In this document: positions 18,523-27,611 of the stretch, piece after piece
How positions within the stretch are numbered: the stretch's first letter is position 1
Layout of the letters: every line of letters starts with the position of its first letter
Source of the DNA: JABJGO01 sp963921245
GTDB taxonomy: Bacteria > Pseudomonadota > Alphaproteobacteria > Rhodospirillales > Casp-alpha2
Direction of reading: 5' to 3'
NCBI GenBank assembly: GCA_963921245.4
Contig: CAWUEY030000001.1
Location: forward strand, 1 to 64,000
Length of the DNA: 64,000 bases
Notes under the pieces: generated by a model
The model's input: only the letters and a program-made list of their open reading frames with translations
Told to the model about the DNA's origin: nothing
Databases searched by the model: none
Made by a program: the position numbers and the translations under genes

Positions 18523-19104
18523 GTCTCTCTCTCCCAGACTGTTGTTCTAGGGTCATAACCGTGAACATCGTTGCAGGATAAGACCTGCAACCTTCCCAGT
18601 TCCTCTCGGACCTCAAACCATGTGGCACTATGAGTGTGATAAAAGAACGCGAACACCTCGATATCACAATCCTATTCGGCAAGTAAAGAAAGCTCACCAA
18701 ATAAGCCGCCGCCCGAGAACTCTCCCACCACACCAACTTTAGATCGATGTCATGATATACTTCTCTCGAAACCGCCATCAGGCTAGAGCGGCTTTTCGCC
18801 CTAATGTCATCTTAAAGTGATACTTTGCGACCAGGGCCAGGTTCAATTGATGCGGGTATCAGCTTCACTATCTTTTCAATCTTACAAACCTCGGCGAAAG
18901 CAAAGGCGGTTCCATCTTCTCTTTTTAGAGCAAAGAATTAATCCCTCGGTTAGTTAAATCTGATTGCGTTTTGAATCGGAAAGCTATTCTTCCGATTTAC
19001 CATTAATACTCAGTTGCTCAAACAATTGACCAATCGTGCGTCTGATATTTTCATGAGTTTTTCCTGCGTCCATTAAGACTGTTCTTTTTTGTTGTCACGA
19101 CCTC
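18523..19104. other. 580-bp region without a recognised gene
   Basis: This separates the NERD helicase from the transporter relics. A 96-codon frame on the minus strand (18488-18778) overlaps the helicase start and has unlikely composition. A 29-codon frame at 18984-19073 on the minus strand (MDAGKTHENIRRTIGQLFEQ) looks more protein-like but is very short. The sequence is AT-richer than the flanking catabolic genes. Nothing else was recognised. Confidence 0.4.
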
Positions 19105-19420
19105 CTACTTTTCCGCATGGTGAGCAGGAAAAAGAAAGAAACAAAGAGTAAGTATAACCCCCAGTAGAATTTTCGGTGTGGCGTTGACCTCAAATGTTAA
19201 TCCTCGCCGCAATTGCCCGATCAAGTAAACCGGCAACGTTGTTTCGACCGCGTCGGCAACCAACAGGTTGATGATAATATCACCCAGAGAGATGACGAAT
19301 GACAACACGGCACCCGCCAGAATACCTGGTGACATCAAGGGTAGTGTTACGCGCCGAAACGCCTGAAACAGTGTCACGTAAAGATCGGACGCGGCATGTT
19401 CATGGTGGCGGTCATCTGGC
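19105..19420 (-). pseudogene. Relic of a polyamine-type ABC transporter permease (PotC-like)
   Basis: The frame contains HAASDLYVTLFQAFRRVTLP followed by LMSPGILAGAVLSFVISLGD and ends PAHHAEK. This is the EAA-loop and last two membrane segments of a binding-protein-dependent permease of the spermidine/putrescine type. Everything N-terminal is missing. It lies after the ATPase relic on the same strand, so both once belonged to one transporter operon, probably importing an amine or betaine used by the neighbouring enzymes (inference). Confidence 0.7.
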
Positions 19421-19435
19421 TCATGTCATTCCCGG

Positions 19436-19699
19436 CTAGTCCAGCCGCAACTGAACTTCATTGCCTTTAATTCTGACACCAACCATTTCACCGATTGCAC
19501 CACTACCCGGGTTAATCTCTGCGTGTTCCGGACGAATACCCACGCTGACTTTTCCCTTTGCAACACACCGATCAGGTACAGAGGCTGGAACTTCAGCACC
19601 CGATGAAAACCGGACACGTCCTTGCCCGTCATTTTAGTCAACGAGACCTGCTTCGAGGAAATTCGTCTCACCAATAAAGTGAGCGACAGCGTGCCCCGT
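19436..19699 (-). pseudogene. Relic of an ABC transporter ATPase (PotA-like), C-terminal TOBE domain
   Basis: Directly after the Rieske stop codon and in the same frame, the minus strand reads GHAVAHFIGETNFLEAGLVD, a TAA stop, then NDGQGRVRFSSGAEVP, VSVGIRPEHAEI and ends NEVQLRLD. FIGETNFLEA and the GIRPEHAEI strand are signatures of the C-terminal part of PotA/MalK-type ATPases. The nucleotide-binding domain is absent and an in-frame TAA interrupts the remnant, so the gene is dead. The Rieske gene begins where the ATPase domain should be. Confidence 0.75.
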
Positions 19700-20788
19700 T
19701 CAGGCGGAGGCCAAAGCCTCGCGCACCCAGGTATTTAGGGTATTTACCGAATGCTCACTGGCGACACCGAAATCGGGATCAAGGACCAGCGGTCCTGCTG
19801 TGTAGCCCTTGCTGGTGAGGCCCCGCTGTACGGACTCAACCAGTCGAATATCCTCTGCAACGGTCGTCCCGAGGTCCTGCTCTGCGAGACTGTCGATGAC
19901 TTCGGAATCCTCGCCATTGATCGTATACCAGCCCCGATACACAGTTGTGTTCACATGGTCTTTTGGCGCGAAGAAATAGGTATTGAGCACATTGCCGGGG
20001 TAGACCTGAAACGAAAAGGTCGGCCATAGGAACCAGGAACTGTATTCTGTTGCCCGCGGGTTCGCGTCCGCATCAATGGCATAGCTCATGCGCTCCAGGT
20101 TAGCTGAAACCGTTGTGTGCCGGAGGCAATACCCTTGCGGGCGAATATCATAGGTTTTCGGATCAACCACGCCATTGGCAAAAGTCGGGTGACAGGTTGG
20201 ACAGTGATAACACTCACTGTAATTCTCGACTGTAACTTTCCAGTTACAGGCTTCCTCAACGTGATTCGTAATATAGGGCTTTAAGTCGTCGATCTGCGGA
20301 ACAAATTCGCTCAATTCTTCCCGAACGCCAGGGAACCACTCGTCCATGGATTTTGCATTGGGGTCGAGATTAATGAAGATAAAGCCGCAGAACACTTCCA
20401 GCCGGACAGCCGTCAGACAGATTTTCGATTTGTCAAAACCGGGAACTTTGTCGCTGTTGGGGGCGGCCATAAGACGTCCGTCGGTATGATACGTCCACGA
20501 GTGATAGGGACAGACAATCCGGCGCAGGCGGCCTTCACCCTGCACAAGTTCGTGGGCGCGGTGGAGACATACGTTGTAGAAAGCCTTGATGACATCCCCG
20601 TCGCGAACGGCAAACAACTGTTGACCATTCAAATCGAACGCAAAGTAGTCACCGGATTCCGGTATCCGGGAAACATGGCCGGCATACTGCCACGTGCGGA
20701 AGAAAATACCGTCATGCTCACGCTGAAAAATAGAGGGATCGGTGTAGTACCTGGGTTCCAAAGCCCGAACCAGTTCATTTTCCGACAT
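19700..20788 (-). CDS. Rieske oxygenase alpha subunit, quaternary-ammonium (GbcA/Stc2/CntA-like) type
   Basis: 362 residues. The Rieske 2Fe-2S ligands are C74-x-H76 and C93-x2-H96 (CLHRAH and CPYHSW). The catalytic domain has ENYSECYHCPTCHP with iron ligands H195 and H200. The residue three before H195 is glutamate (E192) rather than the aspartate usual in aromatic-ring dioxygenases; glutamate here is characteristic of oxygenases that demethylate or cleave quaternary ammonium compounds (glycine betaine, stachydrine, carnitine). It likely performs the first N-demethylation of a betaine; the exact substrate is unknown. It lies 12 bp after the RpiR-type regulator and is probably co-transcribed with it. 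No reductase partner gene is nearby. Confidence 0.85.
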   Translation of the reverse strand: MSENELVRALEPRYYTDPSIFQREHDGIFFRTWQYAGHVSRIPESGDYFAFDLNGQQLFAVRDGDVIKAFYNVCLHRAHELVQGEGRLRRIVCPYHSWTYHTDGRLMAAPNSDKVPGFDKSKICLTAVRLEVFCGFIFINLDPNAKSMDEWFPGVREELSEFVPQIDDLKPYITNHVEEACNWKVTVENYSECYHCPTCHPTFANGVVDPKTYDIRPQGYCLRHTTVSANLERMSYAIDADANPRATEYSSWFLWPTFSFQVYPGNVLNTYFFAPKDHVNTTVYRGWYTINGEDSEVIDSLAEQDLGTTVAEDIRLVESVQRGLTSKGYTAGPLVLDPDFGVASEHSVNTLNTWVREALASA

Positions 20789-20800
20789 GTATTTCTGTTC

Positions 20801-21721
20801 CTATGTATCTTCAGACCAGTAAACCCCCACATCGTGGCGGCGGGAATGAAATGCCTGAATCCTGTCTATAACCGCCGCATCCGCCTCGGCAATCACAAAT
20901 GCCATAAGCGTCTCAAGAAAAGCGGCAGTCCCAACCGTCGAGGTAAAAAACTGTGGCGAGTCAGTGGGGATACAAAACCCGTGATCGGCAATTGAGAGCA
21001 CCGGCGAACTCAAAGAATCCGACAGGCCGATGATGGTAACGCGCCTCTCTTTCGCGAACTCAACGGCATCAACAACCTCTCGGCGAAACGGTTGGAAGGT
21101 CATTGCCAGCAAGACGTCTTCCGAGCCCGCGCGCACGACGTCATCCATGGGTAGACTGCCATCCTGAGGGATAGCAACAACACCGTCGAGAGCCATCCCG
21201 GCCAGGTATGCGAAATTGTGTGCCAAAGAGTATCCGACCCCAACCCCAAGAACGTAAGTTGTCCGTGCGGCCACAATAGCATCAGCAGCTGGCTTAATCT
21301 GATCGGCAGAAAACGCGGTGTACAGGTCCTGTATATTGCCGAACGCAGCGGTAGCCATCTCGCCGAGCAGTTTGCCATGCTTGCCACTATGGGCAACATC
21401 TTGCAACCAGCGCGCCTTGTCGGGAAAATTTTCCCGACGGGTTTTTAACGCCTCGCGAAAAGGTTCGCGGAAATCTTCGAACCCGTCAAAGCCAACGGCA
21501 CGGGCCATACGTACCAGCGTGTTGGGCTTCACGTCCGCCGAGTCCGCCAGGCTACGCACAGAAGTCATACCCACTTCATGCTGGTTATCCAGCACATAGC
21601 AGGCGGCTTTGCGTAATTGCGGACTGAGGTCCGGCAGGGTTTCCAGCAGGCGATTGACCACCGGTTGCACGCCGCTATCAGGCACCGCAAACTCAGAATA
21701 TGGTACACTTGTATCATTCAT
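20801..21721 (-). CDS. MurR/RpiR-family transcriptional regulator
   Basis: 306 residues. The N-terminal helix-turn-helix domain (about 20-95) contains SLADSADVKPNTLVRMARAV; a SIS sugar-phosphate-isomerase-like effector domain (about 125-280) contains YVLGVGVGYSLAHNFAYL and LLAMTFQPFRREVVD. It is divergent from the dimethylglycine-dehydrogenase-like gene with 66 bp between start codons, and upstream of the Rieske gene on its own strand, so it probably controls both. Proposed operator repeats overlap its start codon. Confidence 0.85.
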   Translation of the reverse strand: MNDTSVPYSEFAVPDSGVQPVVNRLLETLPDLSPQLRKAACYVLDNQHEVGMTSVRSLADSADVKPNTLVRMARAVGFDGFEDFREPFREALKTRRENFPDKARWLQDVAHSGKHGKLLGEMATAAFGNIQDLYTAFSADQIKPAADAIVAARTTYVLGVGVGYSLAHNFAYLAGMALDGVVAIPQDGSLPMDDVVRAGSEDVLLAMTFQPFRREVVDAVEFAKERRVTIIGLSDSLSSPVLSIADHGFCIPTDSPQFFTSTVGTAAFLETLMAFVIAEADAAVIDRIQAFHSRRHDVGVYWSEDT

Positions 21722-21742
21722 TATTGACTATGGTACAATTGT
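21699..21742. promoter_or_regulatory. Candidate operator: two direct repeats between the divergent RpiR and oxidoreductase genes
   Basis: TATGGTACACTTGT (21699) and TATGGTACAATTGT (21729) are 30 bp apart, about three helical turns. Each contains an inverted core (TACACTTGTA; ACAATTGT). The first overlaps the first codons of the regulator gene, the second lies in the gap. A binding site for the RpiR-type protein is the simplest reading (inference). Confidence 0.45.
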
Positions 21743-21787
21743 TTGACAAAGATGTCATCCTCAATTTTCTGATGGAGTGCAAAAAAG

Positions 21788-24211
21788 ATGCAGTCACAAG
21801 CCCGCGTGGTCATCATCGGTGGGGGTATTATGGGGTGTTCCCTTCTTTATCATCTGGCTAGGGAAGGCTGGACCGATTGCATGTTGGTCGAAAAGGCGGA
21901 ATTGACGTCCGGTTCCACCTGGCATGCCGCCGGCCAAATTTCCCACTCCACATCCCATTGGGGTCTCGCCAACATGGTGAAGTACGGCACTGAGCTGTAT
22001 CCCCGGCTGGAAGAAGAGACCGGTCAATCTGCCACCTGGCACGGCTGCGGGTCATTGCGGCTGGCCTACAATGAAGATGAAATGGACTGGTTGAAATACA
22101 CCCTCAGCGTCGCCCATGGTCTGGATCTGGAGCTGGATGTCATCGGCACCGAAGAAATCCGCAAGCTGCACCCGTTCTACAATCTGGACGGTGTTTTGGG
22201 TGCGCTTTACACCCCCAACGACGGTCACGTTGACCCGGCCGGTGCCGCCATGGCGCTGGCCAGGGGCGCTCGCAATATGGGCGCAACCGTTGTTCGGCAT
22301 AATCGCGTGACCGGCCTCGAAAAGCTGGGCAATGGCGAATGGAAGGTGAGCACCGAACAAGGTGATATCACCTGCCAGATGGTTGTGAACGCAGGCGGCA
22401 CCTACGCGCGCCAGATCGCCGAGTGGCTTGGTTATGACCTGCCGAGCACCAACATGACCCACCATTATCTGGTCACCGATACGGTGCCTGAGTTCCTGGA
22501 ACTGGATGAAGAGCTGCCCGTGGTACGTGACGACCGCATGGTGTCCGGCTATATCCGTATGGAACAGAAATCAGGCCTGATCGGCATATATGAAAAAGCC
22601 AATCCCAATACGGTCTGGGATGACGGCACCCCCTGGGATTCGGAAAACGAACTTTTTGAAGCCGACTTCGAACGCATCATGCCATGGCTGGAAAACGCCT
22701 TCGACCGTATGCCCATTCTGGCAGAACTAGGCATCAAGAGAACCATTCACGGTGCCATCACCCATCCACCCGACGGCAACATGCTGCTGGGCCCGGCACC
22801 GGGTATCGATAATTTCTGGTGCTGTTGTGGATCGCAGGTGGGCATCGCCTGGGGACCGGGTGCCGGTAAATATCTGGCCCAATGGATGGTCCATGGTGCC
22901 GCCGACATCAACATGCGTGATTTCGATCCCCGTCGCTATGGCGATTTCGCGGATCGCGAGTACCAGATCATCAAAGCCAGGGAAGATTACCTCCTGCGTC
23001 ACGAAATCCCCTTCCCCGGCTTCAACCGTACGGCAGGCCGTCCGGTCAAAACCAGCGCGCTCTATGATCGACTGAAAGAACAGGGTGCCATTCACGAAGA
23101 AATCTTCGGCTGGGAGCGCCCGCGCTGGTTCGCCCTCGACGATATGGAACGTGAAGATTGCCACAGCTTCCAGCGTGCCGCTCACTTTCGCGCTGTTGGC
23201 GCTGAATGCAAAGCCGTTCGCGAAAGGGTCGGTATTCTTGATCTGTCGGGATTTGGCAAGATCGATGTTAGTGGCCCGGACGCCGAGGACTTCCTGAACA
23301 CCATCATTGCCAACCGTGCGCCCCGCACAGAAGGTGGGATCGTGCTCACACACATCCTCAACCACAAGGGCACCATCGAAGCGGAAATCACCGTCGCCCG
23401 GCTTGCCGAAAACCACTATTATCTGATGTTCGCCGCCTTCTCCGAGTTGCGCGTTCGCGATTGGCTGAACAACAACAAAGCTAAATTCAACGCGACAGTG
23501 ACTGTAGTTTCCAAGGATTACGGCTGTCTGGTGCTGTCTGGCCCCCGGTCTCGGGATGTTCTCTCACAGACAACCCGGGAGCCGCTCGACAATGACAACT
23601 GGAAATGGCTGAAAGCTAAGACCATCACTGTTGCCGGTGTTGATGGCGTTCGCGCCCTTCGCATGTCCTATCAGGGTGAACTGGGTTGGGAACTGCACGT
23701 GCCCATGGACGGTCTGCTGGCCGTCTACAACGCCCTTTGGGCAGCAGGCGAACCGTATGGCATCGCCAACTTCGGCTCCTTTGCACTGAACAGCATGCGC
23801 CTGGAAAAAGGCTTCAAGGGTGCAACCGAACTGACCACCGAGGTCACCCTACCCGAAGCCGATGTTATGGCGTTCGTCAAGATGGACAAAGAACACTTTA
23901 TCGGGAAGGACAAGACACAGAACAGTCTGGACAACCCGCTCCCCTGGATTTGCGTCTATCTGGAAGTGGATGCTGATGGTGCAGATTGTGTCGGCGGCGA
24001 AACCGTCTACATGGACGGCCAACGCGTCGGTCAGGTGAGCTCAGGTGGCTACGGCCATGGCGTTAGGAAAAGCCTCGCTTTCGCATTCGTAAACCCGAAA
24101 GCCGCCGAACCCGGCACAGAATTGGACATTCATATCCTGAATGTCATGCGCAAAGCCCGGGTCCTTGCCGAACCCGTATATGATCCCGGCAACGCACTGC
24201 CCCGGATGTAG
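21788..24211 (+). CDS. Dimethylglycine/sarcosine dehydrogenase-like FAD protein with GcvT domain
   Basis: 807 residues. N-terminal DAO-type FAD domain: VVIIGGGIMG (7-16) and SGSTWHAAG, where H46 is at the position of the histidine that binds FAD covalently in dimethylglycine and sarcosine dehydrogenases. A glycine-cleavage T-protein-like (folate-binding) domain follows from about 430 to the end, containing GFGKIDVSGPDA, YQGELGWELHV and RLEKGFK. Such proteins oxidise N-methyl groups and pass the one-carbon unit to tetrahydrofolate. A GGAG ribosome-binding site precedes the ATG. It is followed 14 bp later by an aminotransferase gene. It plausibly removes the second methyl group after a Rieske oxygenase. 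Confidence 0.88.
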   Translation: MQSQARVVIIGGGIMGCSLLYHLAREGWTDCMLVEKAELTSGSTWHAAGQISHSTSHWGLANMVKYGTELYPRLEEETGQSATWHGCGSLRLAYNEDEMDWLKYTLSVAHGLDLELDVIGTEEIRKLHPFYNLDGVLGALYTPNDGHVDPAGAAMALARGARNMGATVVRHNRVTGLEKLGNGEWKVSTEQGDITCQMVVNAGGTYARQIAEWLGYDLPSTNMTHHYLVTDTVPEFLELDEELPVVRDDRMVSGYIRMEQKSGLIGIYEKANPNTVWDDGTPWDSENELFEADFERIMPWLENAFDRMPILAELGIKRTIHGAITHPPDGNMLLGPAPGIDNFWCCCGSQVGIAWGPGAGKYLAQWMVHGAADINMRDFDPRRYGDFADREYQIIKAREDYLLRHEIPFPGFNRTAGRPVKTSALYDRLKEQGAIHEEIFGWERPRWFALDDMEREDCHSFQRAAHFRAVGAECKAVRERVGILDLSGFGKIDVSGPDAEDFLNTIIANRAPRTEGGIVLTHILNHKGTIEAEITVARLAENHYYLMFAAFSELRVRDWLNNNKAKFNATVTVVSKDYGCLVLSGPRSRDVLSQTTREPLDNDNWKWLKAKTITVAGVDGVRALRMSYQGELGWELHVPMDGLLAVYNALWAAGEPYGIANFGSFALNSMRLEKGFKGATELTTEVTLPEADVMAFVKMDKEHFIGKDKTQNSLDNPLPWICVYLEVDADGADCVGGETVYMDGQRVGQVSSGGYGHGVRKSLAFAFVNPKAAEPGTELDIHILNVMRKARVLAEPVYDPGNALPRM

Positions 24212-24225
24212 AGAGGAAACAGGTC

Positions 24226-25539
24226 ATGTCAAACGCACCTCAACTGAAACCGGTCACGACCATGACCGAAGCTGATTACTACGACATTGCCGAACGCACC
24301 CTGCCCGGTGCCGGACTTGGCGGATACGCCCTTGGCGAAGATGTCCGCTTCGTGACCGAGAGCGCCTCAGGTTCCCGTGTTCGCTCTGTGGATGGTAAGG
24401 AATACATTGACTATGTTGGCGGCGCTGGTGCTCATCTGCTGGGCCACTGTCACCCGGCCCTGGTGGACGCCGTAAAAAAACAGGCTGAACGTGGCATGCA
24501 CTTTTTCGGCACTCTCAATGATGTGGCGATCAAGCTATCGGACTGGCTGGTGGATGCTATTCCGTGCGCTGAGAAAATTGCCTTTGCCACCACCGGTTCT
24601 GAAGCCACCATGTACGCCATGCGCATGGCACGCGCCTACACCGGTCGTAACAAAATCCTGAAATTTGAGGGCGCTTACCACGGCAATCACGATTACTGCA
24701 TGTACTCGGTGTTCCCCACCAAACAGGAAAACTACCCCGTGGCCGCGGCCAATTCCGGGGGCGTTCCGGAACAGCTTCAATCTGCCGTTCTGGTCGCGCC
24801 ATACAATGACCTTGAAACCGTCGAGAGTATTGTGAATGGCAACAAAGACGACCTCGCCGTCATCGTGGTGGAATGCATTCAACGTATCATCATGGTGGAC
24901 CCCGACTTCCTGAAAGGTCTTCGAGCTCTCTGTAACCAGCACGACATCCTGCTGATGTTTGACGAAGTCGTTACCGGTTTCCGCATTGCCTGGGGTGGTG
25001 CCCAGGAAGTCCACGGTGTCCTGCCGGACCTGGCCACCTATGGCAAGGTTATCGGTGCCGGTGGACCGCTGGCCTGTGTCGCCGGCCGCGCTGACGTTAT
25101 TGATGGTGCCAACCCGGCCAAAAAAGGTCAGGCTAATTACGCCTATATGAACGGAACCCTGCACGGTAACCCGGTTGCCGCCGCCGCCACCATCGCCTCG
25201 CTCAATGTGCTCTCAGAAGATGGTTTTTATGACAAGCTGCACGCAAATTCCGCTCGTTTCCTTGCCAGCATGCAGGATGTTCTGGACCGCCATGGGGTTC
25301 CGGCAATGGCCGCTGGCGATAAATCCTTCTGGCAGTTCCTGTTTATGGCGGAACCGCCGAAAACCCAGGTGGACATCATGAACAGCGATATGGCCGCCAT
25401 GCGCAGGCTGGATACGGAACTGCTGCGGCGCGGCATCTATGTATTGCCAGGTGTTCGGCGGTTCGTTTCCGCCGTTCATACGGATGATGATTTCGCCCAG
25501 ACCATCGACACACTGGAAGAGGTCTGCAGGACCCTCTAG
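24226..25539 (+). CDS. Class III aminotransferase (glutamate-1-semialdehyde aminomutase-like)
   Basis: 437 residues with the class III fold: GGAGAHLLGHCHPALVDAV near the N-terminus, TTGSEATMYAMRMAR for the PLP phosphate, LLMFDEVVTGFR (aspartate contacting the pyridine nitrogen), and TYGKVIGAGGPL with the Schiff-base lysine. The closest recognisable relatives are glutamate-1-semialdehyde aminomutase-like enzymes. The location after a demethylase rather than among heme genes argues for a catabolic transaminase or aminomutase acting on the demethylated amine. Same operon as the upstream gene (14-bp gap). Confidence 0.87.
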   Translation: MSNAPQLKPVTTMTEADYYDIAERTLPGAGLGGYALGEDVRFVTESASGSRVRSVDGKEYIDYVGGAGAHLLGHCHPALVDAVKKQAERGMHFFGTLNDVAIKLSDWLVDAIPCAEKIAFATTGSEATMYAMRMARAYTGRNKILKFEGAYHGNHDYCMYSVFPTKQENYPVAAANSGGVPEQLQSAVLVAPYNDLETVESIVNGNKDDLAVIVVECIQRIIMVDPDFLKGLRALCNQHDILLMFDEVVTGFRIAWGGAQEVHGVLPDLATYGKVIGAGGPLACVAGRADVIDGANPAKKGQANYAYMNGTLHGNPVAAAATIASLNVLSEDGFYDKLHANSARFLASMQDVLDRHGVPAMAAGDKSFWQFLFMAEPPKTQVDIMNSDMAAMRRLDTELLRRGIYVLPGVRRFVSAVHTDDDFAQTIDTLEEVCRTL

Positions 25540-25688
25540 AATGTGATCATATGGGCAGAATAACCAGGTTATTCACCTGATGTGTGGATCGCCCTCTATA
25601 TCATATTTAGGGGCTTCCTCACCGATGAGGTTGCATCAAGCTAATTAGATCAGCCCGCAGTCATAACAGATCATCCTGGAGACAGATC

Positions 25689-26069
25689 ATGGATAAAGAA
25701 CGGTTCGAACGCGGCCTTGCCAAACGCAAGGCAGTCCTGGGCGATGCTTATGTTGAAAAATCCCTTGCCAACGCCACCGAGTTCAGCAGGGACTTCCAAG
25801 AAATCCTGACAGAGTTCTGCTGGGGTGCGGCCTGGGGGGACGAGACGCTGGATTTGAAAACCCGCTCCATCATCAACGTCTCAATGATTGCGGCGCTCAA
25901 CCGCATGCACGAATGGGAGCTGCACTTCAAGGGTGCCATTACCAATGGTGTTACCCGCGATGAGTTGAAAGCCATTATCAATCAGATCGCCATCTACTGC
26001 GGTGTGCCGGTGGCTGTTGAGTGTCACCGCATCGCCAACCGCGTGTTCGCGGAGATGGACGGGGCGTAA
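25689..26069 (+). CDS. Carboxymuconolactone decarboxylase-family protein (PcaC-like)
   Basis: 126 residues, single CMD domain: KTRSIINVSMIAALNRMHEW and ITNGVTRDELKAIINQIAIY, with H111 in VECHRIANRV. Length and sequence fit gamma-carboxymuconolactone decarboxylase and many uncharacterised relatives. It is separated from the aminotransferase by 149 bp and has a GGAG motif before the ATG, so it may be independently transcribed. No protocatechuate-pathway neighbours are present, so PcaC activity itself is doubtful. Confidence 0.8.
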   Translation: MDKERFERGLAKRKAVLGDAYVEKSLANATEFSRDFQEILTEFCWGAAWGDETLDLKTRSIINVSMIAALNRMHEWELHFKGAITNGVTRDELKAIINQIAIYCGVPVAVECHRIANRVFAEMDGA

Positions 26070-26314
26070 CGCAAGCAACGCCGGTTTATCAGGCGGCGCG
26101 GTTGCCTTTCCAGCTTAAGCAGCGCCGTTCTACTCGTGCGCCTCCATGTAGTTGTTACCGCACGGACAAAACTCGCCGACACCCGAAATGCCGGCATCTG
26201 TGTCAATAACAACGATGGAATCCGAAGCGCCGGAAATCACGTTGCCTCGGCACCATACGTACTCGTCACCTACGTAGGTCAACCCCTTGCGTTAAATCCG
26301 AACGTTGGTGATTT
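26070..26314. other. 245-bp gap between convergent genes
   Basis: Lies between the convergent PcaC-like and Rieske genes. No gene or clear terminator recognised. Confidence 0.4.
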
Positions 26315-27499
26315 TCACGGGGTTACCTCGTTTACGAGCGCTTCGGCAATCAAGCGACTGAAGGCCAGCGGCGCCTCATCCCAGAAAGGTGACAAACGGC
26401 CACCGTCGTACGCGGGTGCCCTGCGGCCTTCCTGCAAGTACCGGAGTGCATCCAGGTCCTCCATGTTCAGGTCATGCCACATGTTCATGACATCCTGACG
26501 TCCATGGGCGTGTTCCTCCGACGTGGCGGCATCACCGATGAGATAGAAATGCAGTTCCTCTCGCGTTGTTTCTGGCCCTGTGGGGATGACGTGAAACACG
26601 GTGAATTGGTCGGCGTAAATCTCCACACTGAACGAGGGGAACATATGGAACCAAAGGCCCCGCCGATGCCAGGCATCAGGTAAGTTCGGCCAATGGGGCA
26701 AACCTTCGCCGCGGCCCTCTTCCATATGCGGCACAGTGTACTCATTATGGAAGCAATGCCCGTCCACATTACTGGGTTTGCGGACTTTCATGGGAGCGTA
26801 GTTCAACAGACGCGGATGCAACGCAAAGACGTGATAGGGTTCAATGTAGTTTTCAACGGCAAACTTCCAGTTGGCATCTACGTCGAAAGACGTGCTCCCC
26901 GCGTATGTCAGGACGGACATGTCATAGCCCGTCATGCGCTCAGCCATGGGCTGGAGAAAATCTTCCAACGGGCCTGCGTCGCCGGATATGTTCACAAAAA
27001 CCAGATCGTTCCACACCTGGGTGCGAACACCGAACAGATTGGGCCCGCTGCCGTCCCTGATGCTGTCGTGCTGTTCGGGGCCAAAAAAATGAGGCCGGTT
27101 GCGTAAATTGCCCCTGGTATCATAAGCCCACGAATGATAGGGGCAGGTAATCAGGGGTTTTCCTCGACAGGGTTCTTCCATCAACCGCGCACCCCGGTGG
27201 CGGCACACGTTCTGAAATCCTCTGATCTCACCATCGTCACCACGCACCAGGATCACCGGTACATCGGCGACCATCACCGGGTCGGCGTCACCCGGGTTGG
27301 GAATGCGGCCACCAAATCCGGCCAGCATCCAGTGCGGTGCAAACAGCCGCGCGTTTTCCAGGGTCAGAAAATCCGCATCCGTATAGGCGGCATTGGGTAA
27401 CGCCTTGGCATCGCCAAGCGGTGCCCGCAGGCTCGTCATGACATCGGCCGTCAGAACCCGACGGGAAACATCATCCAGTTTTGCTGTGTTTTTGGTCAT
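26315..27499 (-). CDS. Second Rieske oxygenase alpha subunit, quaternary-amine type
   Basis: 394 residues. Rieske ligands C99-x-H101 and C119-x2-H122 (CRHRGA and CPYHSW); mononuclear iron site ENYIEPYHVFALHP with H223 and H228, and glutamate (E220) at the bridging position as in the other Rieske gene of this window. That residue supports an N-methyl or quaternary ammonium substrate. It is divergent from the flavin oxidoreductase operon, sharing a 112-bp AT-rich promoter region, so the two are probably regulated together. It is clearly a paralogue, not a copy, of the 19700-20788 protein. Confidence 0.85.
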   Translation of the reverse strand: MTKNTAKLDDVSRRVLTADVMTSLRAPLGDAKALPNAAYTDADFLTLENARLFAPHWMLAGFGGRIPNPGDADPVMVADVPVILVRGDDGEIRGFQNVCRHRGARLMEEPCRGKPLITCPYHSWAYDTRGNLRNRPHFFGPEQHDSIRDGSGPNLFGVRTQVWNDLVFVNISGDAGPLEDFLQPMAERMTGYDMSVLTYAGSTSFDVDANWKFAVENYIEPYHVFALHPRLLNYAPMKVRKPSNVDGHCFHNEYTVPHMEEGRGEGLPHWPNLPDAWHRRGLWFHMFPSFSVEIYADQFTVFHVIPTGPETTREELHFYLIGDAATSEEHAHGRQDVMNMWHDLNMEDLDALRYLQEGRRAPAYDGGRLSPFWDEAPLAFSRLIAEALVNEVTP

Positions 27500-27530
27500 G
27501 AAAAATACTCATATAAATTAAAAAAATATG

Positions 27531-27547
27531 CAAATTTTTTAAATTTG
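27531..27547. promoter_or_regulatory. Palindrome in the divergent promoter region
   Basis: CAAATTT-TTT-AAATTTG is a perfect 7-bp inverted repeat with a 3-bp spacer, inside a strongly AT-rich stretch between the two divergent operons. It is a candidate operator for the XRE-cupin regulator encoded in the right-hand operon (inference). Confidence 0.45.
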
Positions 27548-27611
27548 AATAAAATTTTATTCCATGCATTACTATCCTTGTTCTCAAACGACTCGAGTAG
27601 TGCACCGCCCC

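Noticed and set aside
18488..18778. 96-codon minus-strand frame upstream of the NERD helicase
   Set aside because: It overlaps the helicase start, has scattered composition and no recognisable motif.
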